From contig JAILDX010000008.1 in NCBI GenBank assembly GCA_024688685.1, positions 124,001-188,000 of the forward strand: a stretch of DNA of 64,000 nt, in the 5' to 3' direction. Every line of letters begins with the position of its first letter. Positions within the stretch are counted from its first letter, which is position 1. Origin of the DNA: Saccharofermentans sp. Lineage in GTDB: Bacteria > Bacillota > Clostridia > Saccharofermentanales > Saccharofermentanaceae. Both the position numbers and the translations under genes were made by a program. Below are positions 1 through 10,046 of this stretch, one piece after another. The notes beneath the pieces are model-generated. The model was not told the DNA's origin, did no database searches, and saw nothing but the letters and a program-made list of their open reading frames with translations.

Positions 1-783
1 GTCAGTTGTAACTACCTTGTACCACTTATCAGCATATGCAATAACGTGAAGTCTGTCGTGAAGATGTACTTCCTTGAGCTGCTCGCTTGCTGTAGAAGGT
101 TCCTTCCTCAAAAGGAGCGTTCCTGTATCTACCCAGCATGTAAGGTCGATTGCAACCCATACCATCTCATCTGTTATGCAGTTCGAAAGGATATAGCCTT
201 CTGTGCCGTCCTTCGTTCTTACCTTGGACCATGTATCACCGATACCGATCCTTATGACACCCTCACCGATCTTCATCATCTTGAGAGTAACAGTAGTCAT
301 ATCAGGTGATTCCTTAAGAAGAACATTCCTTGTCTTTACATAGTACTGTGTTGAATCCGCTGCGAAATACTGGGGATCGAGAAGTTCAATAGGCAGATTG
401 GAAGCAGAATCATAAGCCTGGAATACTATATACTTCGGAACATCTGCATATGTAAGATCCTGAACGGGTTCAGATGAAGGTTCTGATGCATCAGGATCAG
501 TTGTGTCGGGATCAGTCTGCTGATCAGCCGACATATCTTCACTGTCAACCATTCCTTCGTCGCCAACAATAGCCCAGTCCTCGATAACGACATCCTCGTC
601 ATCTGAAATGAAATTACCGTATTCCTCGGTAATACCGAAAGCTGCCTTATAAGCATTGGATACCGCAAGGGCAGGTCTAATTCCGGCTCTTACTCCAATA
701 GGCAGACAAAGCACAGGGACTGCTACAGCAAATCCCACAACGAGTGCCAAAATATGTTGTTTTCTGTTATGTTTAAAAACCAT
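1..783 (-). CDS. Secreted SH3-domain protein (partial, 3' end outside window)
   Basis: An open frame of 261 codons starts at an ATG (781-783) and runs without a stop off the left edge, so the C-terminus is missing. The first ~35 residues look like a signal peptide: a short basic start (MVFKHNRKQ) and a hydrophobic stretch. Next comes an acidic linker rich in Asp, Ser and Pro (about residues 75-115), then two bacterial SH3-like units. The first includes GDTWSKVRTKDGTEGYI at about residue 190. The second has the typical pattern LLLRKEPSTASEQL followed by KWYKVV. Such domains bind cell-wall peptides and usually precede a peptidase or amidase domain, but that part is not in the window. It is transcribed divergently from the metallophosphoesterase gene. 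Confidence 0.8.
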   Translation of the reverse strand, partial: MVFKHNRKQHILALVVGFAVAVPVLCLPIGVRAGIRPALAVSNAYKAAFGITEEYGNFISDDEDVVIEDWAIVGDEGMVDSEDMSADQQTDPDTTDPDASEPSSEPVQDLTYADVPKYIVFQAYDSASNLPIELLDPQYFAADSTQYYVKTRNVLLKESPDMTTVTLKMMKIGEGVIRIGIGDTWSKVRTKDGTEGYILSNCITDEMVWVAIDLTCWVDTGTLLLRKEPSTASEQLKEVHLHDRLHVIAYADKWYKVVTTD

Positions 784-903
784 ACATAAAACCTGCCAAT
801 AGTCTTGGTTGTATTATTCTACTACTTTTGTCGTCACTTGTCTTGTGATTATTTGGGGCAATTGTGTAACAAGAATATTGTGTGCAGGTTACATCGATTC
901 AGT

Positions 904-909
904 TATAAT
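904..909 (+). promoter_or_regulatory. -10 box (TATAAT) immediately before the metallophosphoesterase start
   Basis: A perfect TATAAT ends 6 nt before the ATG at 916. No convincing -35 hexamer is seen at 17 bp, although TTGTGT lies around 878-883. The expected transcription start falls on or next to the A of the ATG, and no Shine-Dalgarno sequence precedes the ATG. This would give a leaderless message. Confidence 0.45.
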
Positions 910-915
910 AGCCAT

Positions 916-1884
916 ATGATCTGGCTATGTTACTTCATTTTCATAAATATTTTTGCGTTCATCGTCTATGGTGTCGACAAGAAAAAGGCAAAAGACGGCA
1001 AGTGGCGCATATCTGAATCCTTTCTGATCCTTACAGCGGTTATGGGAGGCACCTTAGGAGCTTTCATCGGAATGATCGTCTGGCATCACAAAACACGCAA
1101 GAAGAAGTTCACCATAACAGTTCCCGTACTTCTAGGACTCCAGATAGTCTGCCATATCTTCATCTTCTATCAGAACCATCATATTGTTGAGACTTACTAC
1201 AACGTTGACATCGGTCTCGGTGAGGACCTCAGGATAGTCCAGATATCTGATCTTCATAACCAGTTTTACGGCTTCGACCAGAGCGCCCTGCTGAACAGGA
1301 TCGAGGTTCTTGAACCGGACATCATTGCGGTAACAGGGGATGTTATAGATTCCAGAACCCCATCCTATACCCTGACATACAATTTCTTTGAAGGAGCTGT
1401 AAAGATAGCTCCCGTTTACTATGTAACAGGTAATCACGAAGCCCGTTTTTCAGAGGAGAAACTGAGCGATTTCCTGTCACATCTGGAAGAGATAGGAGTA
1501 GTTGTTCTTGACGACAGATATATTGATCTTGGTTCCTTCTATCTGGCGGGTATCGCTGATGAGTCCCTTATGTATTTCGATAAGTATGAGCCGTTCACAG
1601 GATCAAAGCCCGTTATAATGCTGGCTCACGAACCTGCATATCATGACCTTTACCAAAGCCTCGGAGCTGATCTGGTGCTGACCGGTCATATTCACGGCGG
1701 CCAGTTTATCATTCCCGGAAAGGGAGGCCTTCTCTCCCCCGATTTCGAGTTCTTCTATGAATACTACGAAGGCATACACGAGTTTGGTGACTGCAGGATG
1801 ATCGTAAGCCGCGGCCTTGGCAACAGTGTTATCCCTGTGAGAATTAACAACTACCCCGAGATCGTTATAGCAGATGTTAAGTAA
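916..1884 (+). CDS. DUF1294-metallophosphoesterase fusion membrane protein
   Basis: A protein of 322 residues. Residues 1-75 form a small membrane domain of the DUF1294 type, with two hydrophobic segments around the motif YGVDKKKAKDGKWRISE. A third hydrophobic segment (about 65-82) leads into an external or membrane-proximal calcineurin-like phosphoesterase domain of the YkuE/YaeI class. The metal-binding motifs are complete: DLHNQ, GDVID, GNHE, AHEP and GHIHGGQ. The family hydrolyses phosphomonoesters or diesters, in some relatives UDP-diacylglucosamine; the substrate here is unknown. An in-frame TTG at 805 would add 37 residues without a recognisable function, so the ATG at 916 is preferred. 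The fusion of the two domains is unusual. Confidence 0.85.
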   Translation: MIWLCYFIFINIFAFIVYGVDKKKAKDGKWRISESFLILTAVMGGTLGAFIGMIVWHHKTRKKKFTITVPVLLGLQIVCHIFIFYQNHHIVETYYNVDIGLGEDLRIVQISDLHNQFYGFDQSALLNRIEVLEPDIIAVTGDVIDSRTPSYTLTYNFFEGAVKIAPVYYVTGNHEARFSEEKLSDFLSHLEEIGVVVLDDRYIDLGSFYLAGIADESLMYFDKYEPFTGSKPVIMLAHEPAYHDLYQSLGADLVLTGHIHGGQFIIPGKGGLLSPDFEFFYEYYEGIHEFGDCRMIVSRGLGNSVIPVRINNYPEIVIADVK

Positions 1885-1927
1885 ATAAGAAACGGGGGTA
1901 TCTTATCAGACACCCCGCTCATTGAGT

Positions 1928-1958
1928 ATAAAAGGAGCTGCCTCTGCGAGACAGCTCC
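1928..1958 (-). terminator. Rho-independent terminator of rpoBC
   Basis: On the minus strand, GGAGCTG pairs with CAGCTCC (7 bp, 11-nt loop) and is followed by TTTT. It lies 27 bp past the rpoC stop. A second GC-rich hairpin (CGGGG/CCCCG, 1893-1917) lies beyond it and may serve the convergent metallophosphoesterase gene, but it lacks a T-run. Confidence 0.75.
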
Positions 1959-1984
1959 CAATGAATAATTATTCAGTTGCCTTA

Positions 1985-4900
1985 TCAGATATCATCCGAG
2001 ATGATGGCACCCTCTTTTGCATCAAGGACTTCATTAGCTTCCTTTACTGCTTCGAGATACTCATTTCTGAAGATCTCATCTGAAGGATCCTTACCAAGCA
2101 GTCCGGCATTCGCAGGAATAACAGGAACTGCTGTGATATTGCGGTGAGCCTTAAGACCTGTACCTGCAGGGATGAGCGAACCGATGATAACGTTCTCCTT
2201 GAGACCGATAAGAGGATCGACCTTACCCTTAACAGCAGCATCTGTAAGAACTCTTGCTGTCTCCTGGAAGGATGCAGCTGACAGGAATGAGTCTGTAGCA
2301 AGAGCAGCCTTTGTAACACCAAGGAGCAATGACTTACCAACTGCGAGGTTATCACTACCCTGCTCCTCAAGAGCCTTGTTAGCAGCCTTGAAATCGAAGA
2401 TATCAACCGTTGTACCGGTCATGAAGCCTGTATCACCGGGATTCTCGATCCTTACTCTTCTCATCATCTGTCTTGTGATGATCTCGATGTGCTTATCGTT
2501 GATGCTTACACCACCATTGAAGTAAACCTTACTTACCTCGCTGAGGATGTACTTCTGAACAGGACGCATGTCACCACCCTTGATCTTAAGGATCTTACCG
2601 GGGTTAACGTTACCGTCTGTCAGAGGCTCACCTGCCTCAACATGCTGACCGTTCCGAACAGAGATATTTGCGTGGAGAGGGATAGAGTAACGGACGCTTG
2701 CCATAGGCTCACCCTTCTCATCAACCCTGATCTCATCCTCCGCACCTGCAGTAACGATGATGAAACGTCTTCTCTTCTCGCCTTCCTCGATAGTAACAAA
2801 ACCATCGATCTGTGAAACGATAGCCTCACCCTTAGGAGCACGAGCCTCGAAAAGCTCTTCGACACGGGGGAGACCCTGTGTGATATCTTCACCGGAAGCG
2901 ATACCACCTGAGTGGAACGTTCTCATTGTAAGCTGTGTACCAGGCTCACCGATTGACTGAGCAGCCATGATACCAACTGCCTCACCGACAGATACAGGTC
3001 TTGCAGTAGCGAGGTTGATACCATAGCACTTAGCGCAGACACCGTGTCTTGACTGGCAGTCGAATACTGACCTGATCTTGATCTTGCCGATAGCCTCAAC
3101 CTCAGATACGCTCTTACCTTCTTCCTCAGCCTTTGCCTGAGCTTCAATAACAGCATTCTCAATCTTTTTTGCCATATCAGCAGAGATAAGCTCGTTGCGC
3201 TTTACCATGATCTCGCCTGTGAGAGGATTCAGGATATCCTCACCCGCAGAAGCATAACGGCCATAGAGACGATCCCTAAGAGGCTTGATAACGCTCTTGA
3301 TAACACTGCCATCGTTGCCAACTGTAACGGATGCGATCTCCTTGACCCATGTGAAGTCCTCTGTACCGCAGTCCTGCTCGGAGATAACAACTTCCTGAGA
3401 TACATCGACAAGTCTTCTTGTGAGGTAACCGGAGTCAGCTGTCTTGATAGCCGTATCAGAGAGAGCCTTACGTGCACCGTGTGAAGAGATGAAGAAGTCG
3501 ATAACGTTCATTCCTTCACGGAGGTTTGACTTGATCGGGATCTCGATGATATTACCTGATGTATCGTTCATGAGACCACGCATACCTGCGAGCTGCTTGA
3601 TCTGATTCGTGTTACCACGGGCACCGGATTCAGCCATCATCTTGATAGGATTATACTTATCAAGGCTGGCCATAAGAGCCTCGGTAATATCATCCGTTGT
3701 ATCTTCCCATACGCCGACGATCATCTTGTGACGACCCTCAGAGCTGAGGAGACCTCTCTGGTATGCAGCTGTGATCTGCCCGATCTTCTCTTCTGCCTGC
3801 TGGATCATGTTCTCCTTGATATCAGGGATGATCATGTCGCTGACACTGATAGAGATACCGCTGATAGTTGAATACTTGTAACCCAAAGCCTTAGCGTCAT
3901 CAAGGAACAGAGTTGTTCTTTCTGTGCCGTGAACATTAATGCAGCTGGAGATGATCTTCTCAAGTTCCTTCTTTCCTACTGCAAACTTTAATTCTTCCTT
4001 TGCATCAGGATGCGCTTTCTTCTTTTCCTCATATTCCTTCTGCTGAATACTGAGTTTCTTGAAATCAACCTCGAGAAGGAGCTTGTTCTCATCAATAGAT
4101 CTGTCAACATATCCAAGATCCTGAGGAACGATCTCGTTGAAGATGAATCTTCCAAGTGTTGATTCAACAAGACCTGTATATGTCTTGCCGTCAATCTCCT
4201 TAGTAACACGGACCTTGATCATTGCATGGAGGTCGAGCTGGTGCTCGCCGTATGCCATGAATGCCTCATCGAAAGATGAGAATGCCATACCCTCGCCCTT
4301 TGCACCTTCGCGCTCCATTGTAAGGTAATAGCAACCAAGGATCATATCCTGTGTAGGAACTGTAACCGGCTTACCATCCTGAGGCTTCAGGAGGTTATTT
4401 GTAGAAAGCATGAGGAATCTTGCCTCTGCCTGTGCTTCTGCTGACAAAGGTACGTGAACAGCCATCTGGTCACCATCGAAGTCAGCGTTGAAAGCTGTAC
4501 AAACGAGCGGGTGGAGCTTGATAGCACGTCCCTCAACAAGGATAGGCTCGAAAGCCTGGATACCAAGTCTGTGGAGCGTAGGAGCACGGTTCAGGAGAAC
4601 GGGGTGATCCTTGATGATGTCCTCGAGGATATCCCATACCTTAGGATCGGCTCTGTCAACGCACTTTCTTGCTGTCTTGATATTAAGCTTCTCGTTGTTC
4701 TCAACGAGCTTCTTGATTACGAAGGGCTTGAAGAGCTCCAATGCCATCTCCTTAGGAAGACCGCACTGATGCATCTTAAGTTCAGGTCCAACGATGATAA
4801 CCGAACGTCCGGAATAGTCAACACGCTTTCCGAGGAGGTTCTGTCTGAAACGTCCCTGCTTACCCTTGAGCATGTCAGTAAGTGACTTGAGCTGTCTGTT

Positions 4901-5842
4901 GCTTGTAGCAGAAGTTGAACCTGTTACTGCACGGCCTCTCTTACCGTTATCAATAAGAGCATCTACTGACTCCTGGAGCATTCTCTTCTCGTTCCTGACA
5001 ATAATATCAGGTGCGCCGAGTTCCTTGAGCTTCTTAAGACGGTTATTTCTGTTGATAACTCTTCTGTAAAGGTCATTAAGGTCAGATGTTGCATATCTGC
5101 CGCCATCCAGCGGAACCATAGGACGGAGCTCCGGGGGAAGAACAGGGAGACATGTAAGGATCATCCACTCAGGCTTGTTGCCGGAAGACTTGAATGCTTC
5201 AACAACCTCAAGTCTCTTGATGATCTTTGCCTTGCGCTGAACGCTCTTGGAAGACGGATTGTCACGCTCCTCATAAAGCTCCTTGGAAACCTGATCAAGA
5301 TCGATCTCCTTGAGAAGCTCAAGAACAGCCTCAGCACCCATCTTAGCGACAAAGCCCTTAACCTTCTGATTTGCACGATATGTTAATTCGTCAATAACTT
5401 CCTTCTCTTCGAACTCAGACTCACCCTTCTTGAGAACGATGTAGCTTGCGTAGTAAAGAACCTTCTCAAGCTTCTTGGGCGGGATGTCGAGGAGAATACT
5501 CATTCTGCTCGGAACACCCTTGAAGTACCAGAGATGCGAAACAGGAGTAGCAAGCTCGATGTGACCCATTCTCTCACGTCTTACTGTGTTCTTTGTAACC
5601 TCAACATGGCACTTATCACAGATAACGCCCTTGAATCTGATCTTCTTGTACTTACCGCAGTGGCACTCCCATGACTTGGTAGGTCCAAAGATCTTCTCGC
5701 AGAAAAGACCGTCTACCTCAGGCTTCTGTGTACGGTAGTTAATTGTCTCAGGCTTCTTTACCTCACCGTGTGACCAGCTCTTGATTACCTCGGGTGAAGC
5801 AAGCCTGATACTTATTCTTGTAAGATGATTTGTCTCATTCAT
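1985..5842 (-). CDS. rpoC: DNA-directed RNA polymerase subunit beta'
   Basis: A 1285-residue beta' subunit that forms the catalytic cleft of RNA polymerase with RpoB. The N-terminal zinc site is C60, C62, C75, C78. The catalytic Mg motif NADFDGD lies at 452-458. The second zinc site (CGTEDF, then [11 protein letters not shown]) and the trigger-loop region are present. It lies 60 bp downstream of rpoB, with AAGGAG ahead of the ATG, so it is cotranscribed. It is slightly longer than typical Firmicute RpoC (about 1180-1210), partly through a charged stretch near residue 640 ([20 protein letters not shown]) and a longer tail. No frameshift is seen. Confidence 0.99.
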   Translation of the reverse strand: MNETNHLTRISIRLASPEVIKSWSHGEVKKPETINYRTQKPEVDGLFCEKIFGPTKSWECHCGKYKKIRFKGVICDKCHVEVTKNTVRRERMGHIELATPVSHLWYFKGVPSRMSILLDIPPKKLEKVLYYASYIVLKKGESEFEEKEVIDELTYRANQKVKGFVAKMGAEAVLELLKEIDLDQVSKELYEERDNPSSKSVQRKAKIIKRLEVVEAFKSSGNKPEWMILTCLPVLPPELRPMVPLDGGRYATSDLNDLYRRVINRNNRLKKLKELGAPDIIVRNEKRMLQESVDALIDNGKRGRAVTGSTSATSNRQLKSLTDMLKGKQGRFRQNLLGKRVDYSGRSVIIVGPELKMHQCGLPKEMALELFKPFVIKKLVENNEKLNIKTARKCVDRADPKVWDILEDIIKDHPVLLNRAPTLHRLGIQAFEPILVEGRAIKLHPLVCTAFNADFDGDQMAVHVPLSAEAQAEARFLMLSTNNLLKPQDGKPVTVPTQDMILGCYYLTMEREGAKGEGMAFSSFDEAFMAYGEHQLDLHAMIKVRVTKEIDGKTYTGLVESTLGRFIFNEIVPQDLGYVDRSIDENKLLLEVDFKKLSIQQKEYEEKKKAHPDAKEELKFAVGKKELEKIISSCINVHGTERTTLFLDDAKALGYKYSTISGISISVSDMIIPDIKENMIQQAEEKIGQITAAYQRGLLSSEGRHKMIVGVWEDTTDDITEALMASLDKYNPIKMMAESGARGNTNQIKQLAGMRGLMNDTSGNIIEIPIKSNLREGMNVIDFFISSHGARKALSDTAIKTADSGYLTRRLVDVSQEVVISEQDCGTEDFTWVKEIASVTVGNDGSVIKSVIKPLRDRLYGRYASAGEDILNPLTGEIMVKRNELISADMAKKIENAVIEAQAKAEEEGKSVSEVEAIGKIKIRSVFDCQSRHGVCAKCYGINLATARPVSVGEAVGIMAAQSIGEPGTQLTMRTFHSGGIASGEDITQGLPRVEELFEARAPKGEAIVSQIDGFVTIEEGEKRRRFIIVTAGAEDEIRVDEKGEPMASVRYSIPLHANISVRNGQHVEAGEPLTDGNVNPGKILKIKGGDMRPVQKYILSEVSKVYFNGGVSINDKHIEIITRQMMRRVRIENPGDTGFMTGTTVDIFDFKAANKALEEQGSDNLAVGKSLLLGVTKAALATDSFLSAASFQETARVLTDAAVKGKVDPLIGLKENVIIGSLIPAGTGLKAHRNITAVPVIPANAGLLGKDPSDEIFRNEYLEAVKEANEVLDAKEGAIISDDI

Positions 5843-5902
5843 ACTTATGAAATCTCCTTTTGGAATAGCATTGAAAGTTTAGTCCGCCGTCAGCGTGATC
5901 CA

Positions 5903-8900
5903 TCAAAAATCAGAATCTTCAGATTCCTGATCGTATGAATCCTGCTCCGGTTCTAACCCTTCGCCACTCTCATCTGATTCATGCATTCCGGTAGCTTCAA
6001 AATCTTTCTTATAGTCAACAGCATTCGGATCGATCTCGAAACGCTTGTTGTCATCCATACTTACTCTGTCTTCATCGCTGCTGTCAGCCTGACTCTCGTT
6101 TGTAACGTCTGTCTCTGCAGTAATACGCTTACCGGAAGCCTCATCAATGATCTCCTTGTCAGCATATACACGTACATCGAGAGCAAGAGCCATAAGTTCT
6201 CTCTTGAGGACGTTGAAAGACTCAGGGATTCCCGGATCGGGAACGTTCCTGCCGCGGATAACGGCATCGTATGTCTTTGAACGGCCTTCGATATCGTCAG
6301 ACTTAACAGTAAGAATCTCCTGGAGAGTATGAGCCGCACCATATGCCTCGAGGGCCCAAACTTCCATCTCACCGAATCTCTGTCCACCAAACTGAGCTTT
6401 ACCGCCAAGAGGCTGCTGTGTAACAAGTGAGTAAGGTCCCGTGGATCTTGCGTGCATCTTGTCATCAACAAGGTGGTGAAGCTTCAGGTAGTACATGACA
6501 CCGACTGTTACACGGTTCTCAAAAGGCTCACCCGTTCTGCCATCGTAAAGAACAGTCTTACCGTCCTTATCGATTCCGGCCTTCTCGAAAGCCTCCATGA
6601 TATCGTTCTCGTTTGCACCGTCAAATACAGGTGTAGCGATCTTCCAGTTGAGAGCTCTTGCCGCACGACCAAGGTGAACTTCAAGGAGCTGACCGATGTT
6701 CATACGTGAAGGAACGCCCAAAGGATTCAGAACGATATCGAGTGTTGTACCATCAGGAAGGAAAGGCATATCCTCTTCAGGAAGAACTCTTGAAACGACA
6801 CCCTTGTTTCCGTGACGGCCAGCCATCTTGTCACCGACAGACAGCTTTCTCTTCTGTGCAACGTAAACTCTTACGCGCATGTTAACGCCATTCTTCAGGT
6901 TCTTGTTTGTCTCTCTTGTAGAAACTACAACATCAACAACAACACCTGAACCGCCGTGAGGAACACGCTTTGAAGTATCCTTAACCTCTCTTGCCTTCTC
7001 GCCGAAGATTGCCTTATAAAGTCTCTCTTCTGCTGTCTGGTCTGTCTCACCCTTAGGGGAAACCTTACCGACAAGGATATCTCCATCGTTAACTTCTGCG
7101 CCTATCATGATGATTCCGCGCTCGTCAAGCTTTGAGAGTGCATCATCACCAACGTTAGGAACTTCTCTCGTGATCTGCTCAGAGCCAAGCTTTGCTGTCT
7201 CTCTTGCTTCACACTCGTGTTCTTCAATATGAATAGATGTGTAAAGATCATCTCTTACGATACGCTCGTTAACAAGAACAGCGTCCTCGTAGTTATAACC
7301 TTCCCATGTAGTAAAACCGATGAGGACATTGCGGCCAAGAGCGAGCTCGCCGTTATCTGTGGAAGGACCGTCAGCGATTACATCGCCTGCCTTAACCTTC
7401 TCACCCATAGCAACAATAGGTCTCTGGTTGATGCATGTACTCTGGTTCGATCTCTTATACTTGGAAAGTGTATATGTCTCAACTGATCCATCCTTGGATG
7501 TGATCTCGATCCTGTTGGATGCAACAAATGATACTGTACCGTCTTTCCTTGCAACTGCACAAACACCTGAGTCCTTAGCGGCACGGTACTCCATACCTGT
7601 ACCGATGATAGGAGCTTCCGGCTTGATAAGCGGAACTGCCTGACGCTGCATGTTCGAGCCCATGAGAGCACGGTTAGCATCGTCGTTGCCAAGGAACGGG
7701 ATAAGTGATGTTGATACGGATACAAGCTGCTTAGGAGATACATCCATGTAGTCAACATCCTTGTGTTCAAGCTGCAGGAACTGGTCAAGATGACGGCAGA
7801 CGATCTGCTTGTTTACGAAGTGACCCTTCTCATCGATGGGCTCGTTTGCCTGAGCGATATTGTAGTTATCCTCTTCATCTGCAGTCATGTATCTTACTTC
7901 ATCAGTAACTACATCCTTCTCCTTGTCGAAAAACCTGTATGGTGTCTCGATAAATCCATACTCATTTACTCTTGCATATGTAGCAAGTGAAGTGATAAGA
8001 CCGATGTTCTGGCCTTCAGGTGTCTCGATGGGACACATTCTTCCGTAGTGGGTAGGGTTGATATCACGAACCTCAAATGATGCTCTGTCTCTTGAGATAC
8101 CGCCGGGACCAAGAGCTGAAAGTCTTCTCTTGTGAGTAAGCTCCGCAAGAGGATTCTGCTGATCGCCGAAAGCTGAGAGCTGTGATGAGCCAAAGAACTC
8201 ACGGAAGGAAGCTACAAGAGGTCTTGTATTGACTACGGAAGCAGCTGCAGGACTCTCTGCGTTCTCTGTTCCGATCTGACCCAGCTTCTCTCTGATATTC
8301 TTCTCAACACGGGCCATACCCTGACGCATCTGGTTCTGGAGAAGCTCTCCTACGGAACGGATACGTCTGTTGCCCAGATGGTCGATGTTATCAAGGCTGC
8401 CTACACCATGTCTCAGACCGATGTAGTAAGAGATAAATGCGTAGATATCAGCCTCAACAAGATGTCTCGGCATAAGAAGTCCCTTGTTAAGATCAAGAGC
8501 ATCTCTGAGTTCCTTTGCAAGATCAAACTTCTTGCTGCCCTTCTTTCTGCTCTTAACCTCATCGATGACAGCACGGAGTTCTGCAGCGATAACACGCTCA
8601 TTGATCGTTGTGTCATTGATGTCAAAATCCTTGAGATCCTTTGCACTGAAGCTCTCACGAATAAACTTGTCACAATCAACTCTTCCGTTACCGATTACCT
8701 TGTGGGGAACCTCAGAAACAGTGATCGTATCACCCACCTTATTGATGGGATAGATAAGGCAGCTGTCGATTCCTGCCTCCTCGATAGCAGCAGCCTGCTC
8801 AGCATTGATGATATCTCCTGCCTTTGCAAGGAGAACGCCATCATCTGATGTAATATCCTCTACTGCCTTATGTCCGACGATTCTTGCAGAGATAGCAAGC

Positions 8901-9847
8901 TTCTTGTTGAGCTTGTAGATACCAACCTTTGCAAGATCATATCTTCTGGGATCGAAGAAAAGGTTATCAAGGTGTGTCTTGGCAGCGTCAGCACTGACAG
9001 GCTCACCCGGACGGACCTTCTTATAAAACTCCTCGAGAGCAGCTGTCTGAGTCTTAAGGCCATCCTTCTCGAAAGTCTTATCGATAGGCTCTTCCTTACC
9101 GAACTTCTCGATGATATCCTCGTTGCTCTCAAGGCCTAATGCTCTGAGAATAACTGTAAGAGGGAACTTACGTGATCTGTCGACCTTTACGTAAACAACT
9201 CCCTGCTCATCTTCCTCAAGTTCAAACCATGCGCCACGGTTAGGGATGATCTGGGATGTGTAAAGTGTCTCACCCATCTTGCCCTTTGTGAAGCCGAAAT
9301 AAGCTCCGGGGGATCTTACGATCTGGCTGATAACAACTCTCTCAGCACCGTTGATAATAAATGTTCCATGCTCTGTCATAATCGGGAAATCACCGGCATA
9401 AACATCTATTGGTCTCATATCACGCAGAATACGTGTTGGCTTACCCGTTTCAGGATCGATATCACCAAACTCATAACTCTTGAACAACAGATTAAAGCTC
9501 AAAGGAGCAGCATAGTTACTGTCATTCTTCTTACACTTGTCGATTATCTCCTCGGGGGACAGGTCGACGGTCTCACCTGATCTCTTCTCATCGGCAGACT
9601 TCTCAGGATCTACAGCTCTGGTCTGATCGAATGTTTTTGACTCAAACACGATCTCATACTTAGCCTGATCCTTGTCCATTGTGTCTGTGATGGGTGAATA
9701 CTCGTCAAGAATCTGTTGCATACCTTCGTTGATAAACCAGTTGTATGAATCTTTCTGGATATCGATGAGGTTAGGCACCTCGATGACCTCGTTGATACGA
9801 GAATAAGACTGTCTCTCAGTCTTGCCCTGTTTGATGGGATGAACCAT
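5903..9847 (-). CDS. rpoB: DNA-directed RNA polymerase subunit beta
   Basis: A 1314-residue beta subunit. The ATG at 9847 is chosen over an in-frame TTG at 9853 because GAGGTG sits 8 nt upstream of the ATG. The fork, rifampicin-pocket and C-terminal clamp regions are all recognisable, for example [12 protein letters not shown] and [20 protein letters not shown]. In the rifampicin region the usual Gln (E. coli Q513) is Ala559 and the usual Met (M515) is Gly561; codons are GCT at 8171-8173 and GGC at 8165-8167. The last ~60 residues form a strongly acidic tail rich in Asp, Glu and Ser. The genes for L10 and L7/L12, often just upstream of rpoB, are absent here. Confidence 0.99.
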   Translation of the reverse strand: MVHPIKQGKTERQSYSRINEVIEVPNLIDIQKDSYNWFINEGMQQILDEYSPITDTMDKDQAKYEIVFESKTFDQTRAVDPEKSADEKRSGETVDLSPEEIIDKCKKNDSNYAAPLSFNLLFKSYEFGDIDPETGKPTRILRDMRPIDVYAGDFPIMTEHGTFIINGAERVVISQIVRSPGAYFGFTKGKMGETLYTSQIIPNRGAWFELEEDEQGVVYVKVDRSRKFPLTVILRALGLESNEDIIEKFGKEEPIDKTFEKDGLKTQTAALEEFYKKVRPGEPVSADAAKTHLDNLFFDPRRYDLAKVGIYKLNKKLAISARIVGHKAVEDITSDDGVLLAKAGDIINAEQAAAIEEAGIDSCLIYPINKVGDTITVSEVPHKVIGNGRVDCDKFIRESFSAKDLKDFDINDTTINERVIAAELRAVIDEVKSRKKGSKKFDLAKELRDALDLNKGLLMPRHLVEADIYAFISYYIGLRHGVGSLDNIDHLGNRRIRSVGELLQNQMRQGMARVEKNIREKLGQIGTENAESPAAASVVNTRPLVASFREFFGSSQLSAFGDQQNPLAELTHKRRLSALGPGGISRDRASFEVRDINPTHYGRMCPIETPEGQNIGLITSLATYARVNEYGFIETPYRFFDKEKDVVTDEVRYMTADEEDNYNIAQANEPIDEKGHFVNKQIVCRHLDQFLQLEHKDVDYMDVSPKQLVSVSTSLIPFLGNDDANRALMGSNMQRQAVPLIKPEAPIIGTGMEYRAAKDSGVCAVARKDGTVSFVASNRIEITSKDGSVETYTLSKYKRSNQSTCINQRPIVAMGEKVKAGDVIADGPSTDNGELALGRNVLIGFTTWEGYNYEDAVLVNERIVRDDLYTSIHIEEHECEARETAKLGSEQITREVPNVGDDALSKLDERGIIMIGAEVNDGDILVGKVSPKGETDQTAEERLYKAIFGEKAREVKDTSKRVPHGGSGVVVDVVVSTRETNKNLKNGVNMRVRVYVAQKRKLSVGDKMAGRHGNKGVVSRVLPEEDMPFLPDGTTLDIVLNPLGVPSRMNIGQLLEVHLGRAARALNWKIATPVFDGANENDIMEAFEKAGIDKDGKTVLYDGRTGEPFENRVTVGVMYYLKLHHLVDDKMHARSTGPYSLVTQQPLGGKAQFGGQRFGEMEVWALEAYGAAHTLQEILTVKSDDIEGRSKTYDAVIRGRNVPDPGIPESFNVLKRELMALALDVRVYADKEIIDEASGKRITAETDVTNESQADSSDEDRVSMDDNKRFEIDPNAVDYKKDFEATGMHESDESGEGLEPEQDSYDQESEDSDF

Positions 9848-9992
9848 TAGCAAATCACCTCTTCTTGTTGCTTCGAGACGCTTGTCTCTAGCGGCTTAAA
9901 TGTCAAAATGGCGTGTGACATACCACAAAAAACCATTTCCGTCAAGTCTAGAGGGCATAGTACCCCTTAAACATAATGCGACGCAGTAAAAA

Positions 9993-10021
9993 ATTATACA
10001 GAGGGATTCAACATTTGTCAA
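9993..10021 (-). promoter_or_regulatory. Consensus sigma-A promoter of rpoBC
   Basis: On the minus strand TTGACA (10016-10021) and TATAAT (9993-9998) are separated by exactly 17 bp: a perfect match to the consensus. It lies between the foldase gene stop and rpoB and leaves a leader of about 140 nt before the rpoB ATG. The leader holds a small hairpin (GAGAC-AAGC-GTCTC) near the ribosome site and a weaker possible second promoter (TTGACG, 17 bp, TATGTC at 9917-9945). Confidence 0.9.
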
Positions 10022-10046
10022 CAGGGCTGACAAAAAATCTGAATAA

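Noticed and set aside
805..915. TTG-initiated extension of the metallophosphoesterase
   Set aside because: The 37 added residues match nothing and would place the promoter-like TATAAT inside the gene.
4454..4885. Long plus-strand open frame opposite rpoC, and similar frames opposite rpoB (for example 8378-8848)
   Set aside because: These are antisense shadows of strongly conserved genes, with no ribosome site and no recognisable protein family.
5649..5660. CTTACCGCAG, a piece of the structured RNA core, inside rpoC
   Set aside because: It is part of the conserved zinc-site coding sequence of rpoC, on the opposite strand, and lacks the other core blocks and stems.
9917..9945. Second rpoB promoter (TTGACG, 17 bp, TATGTC)
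   Set aside because: The -10 matches the consensus at only three positions, while a perfect promoter lies just upstream.
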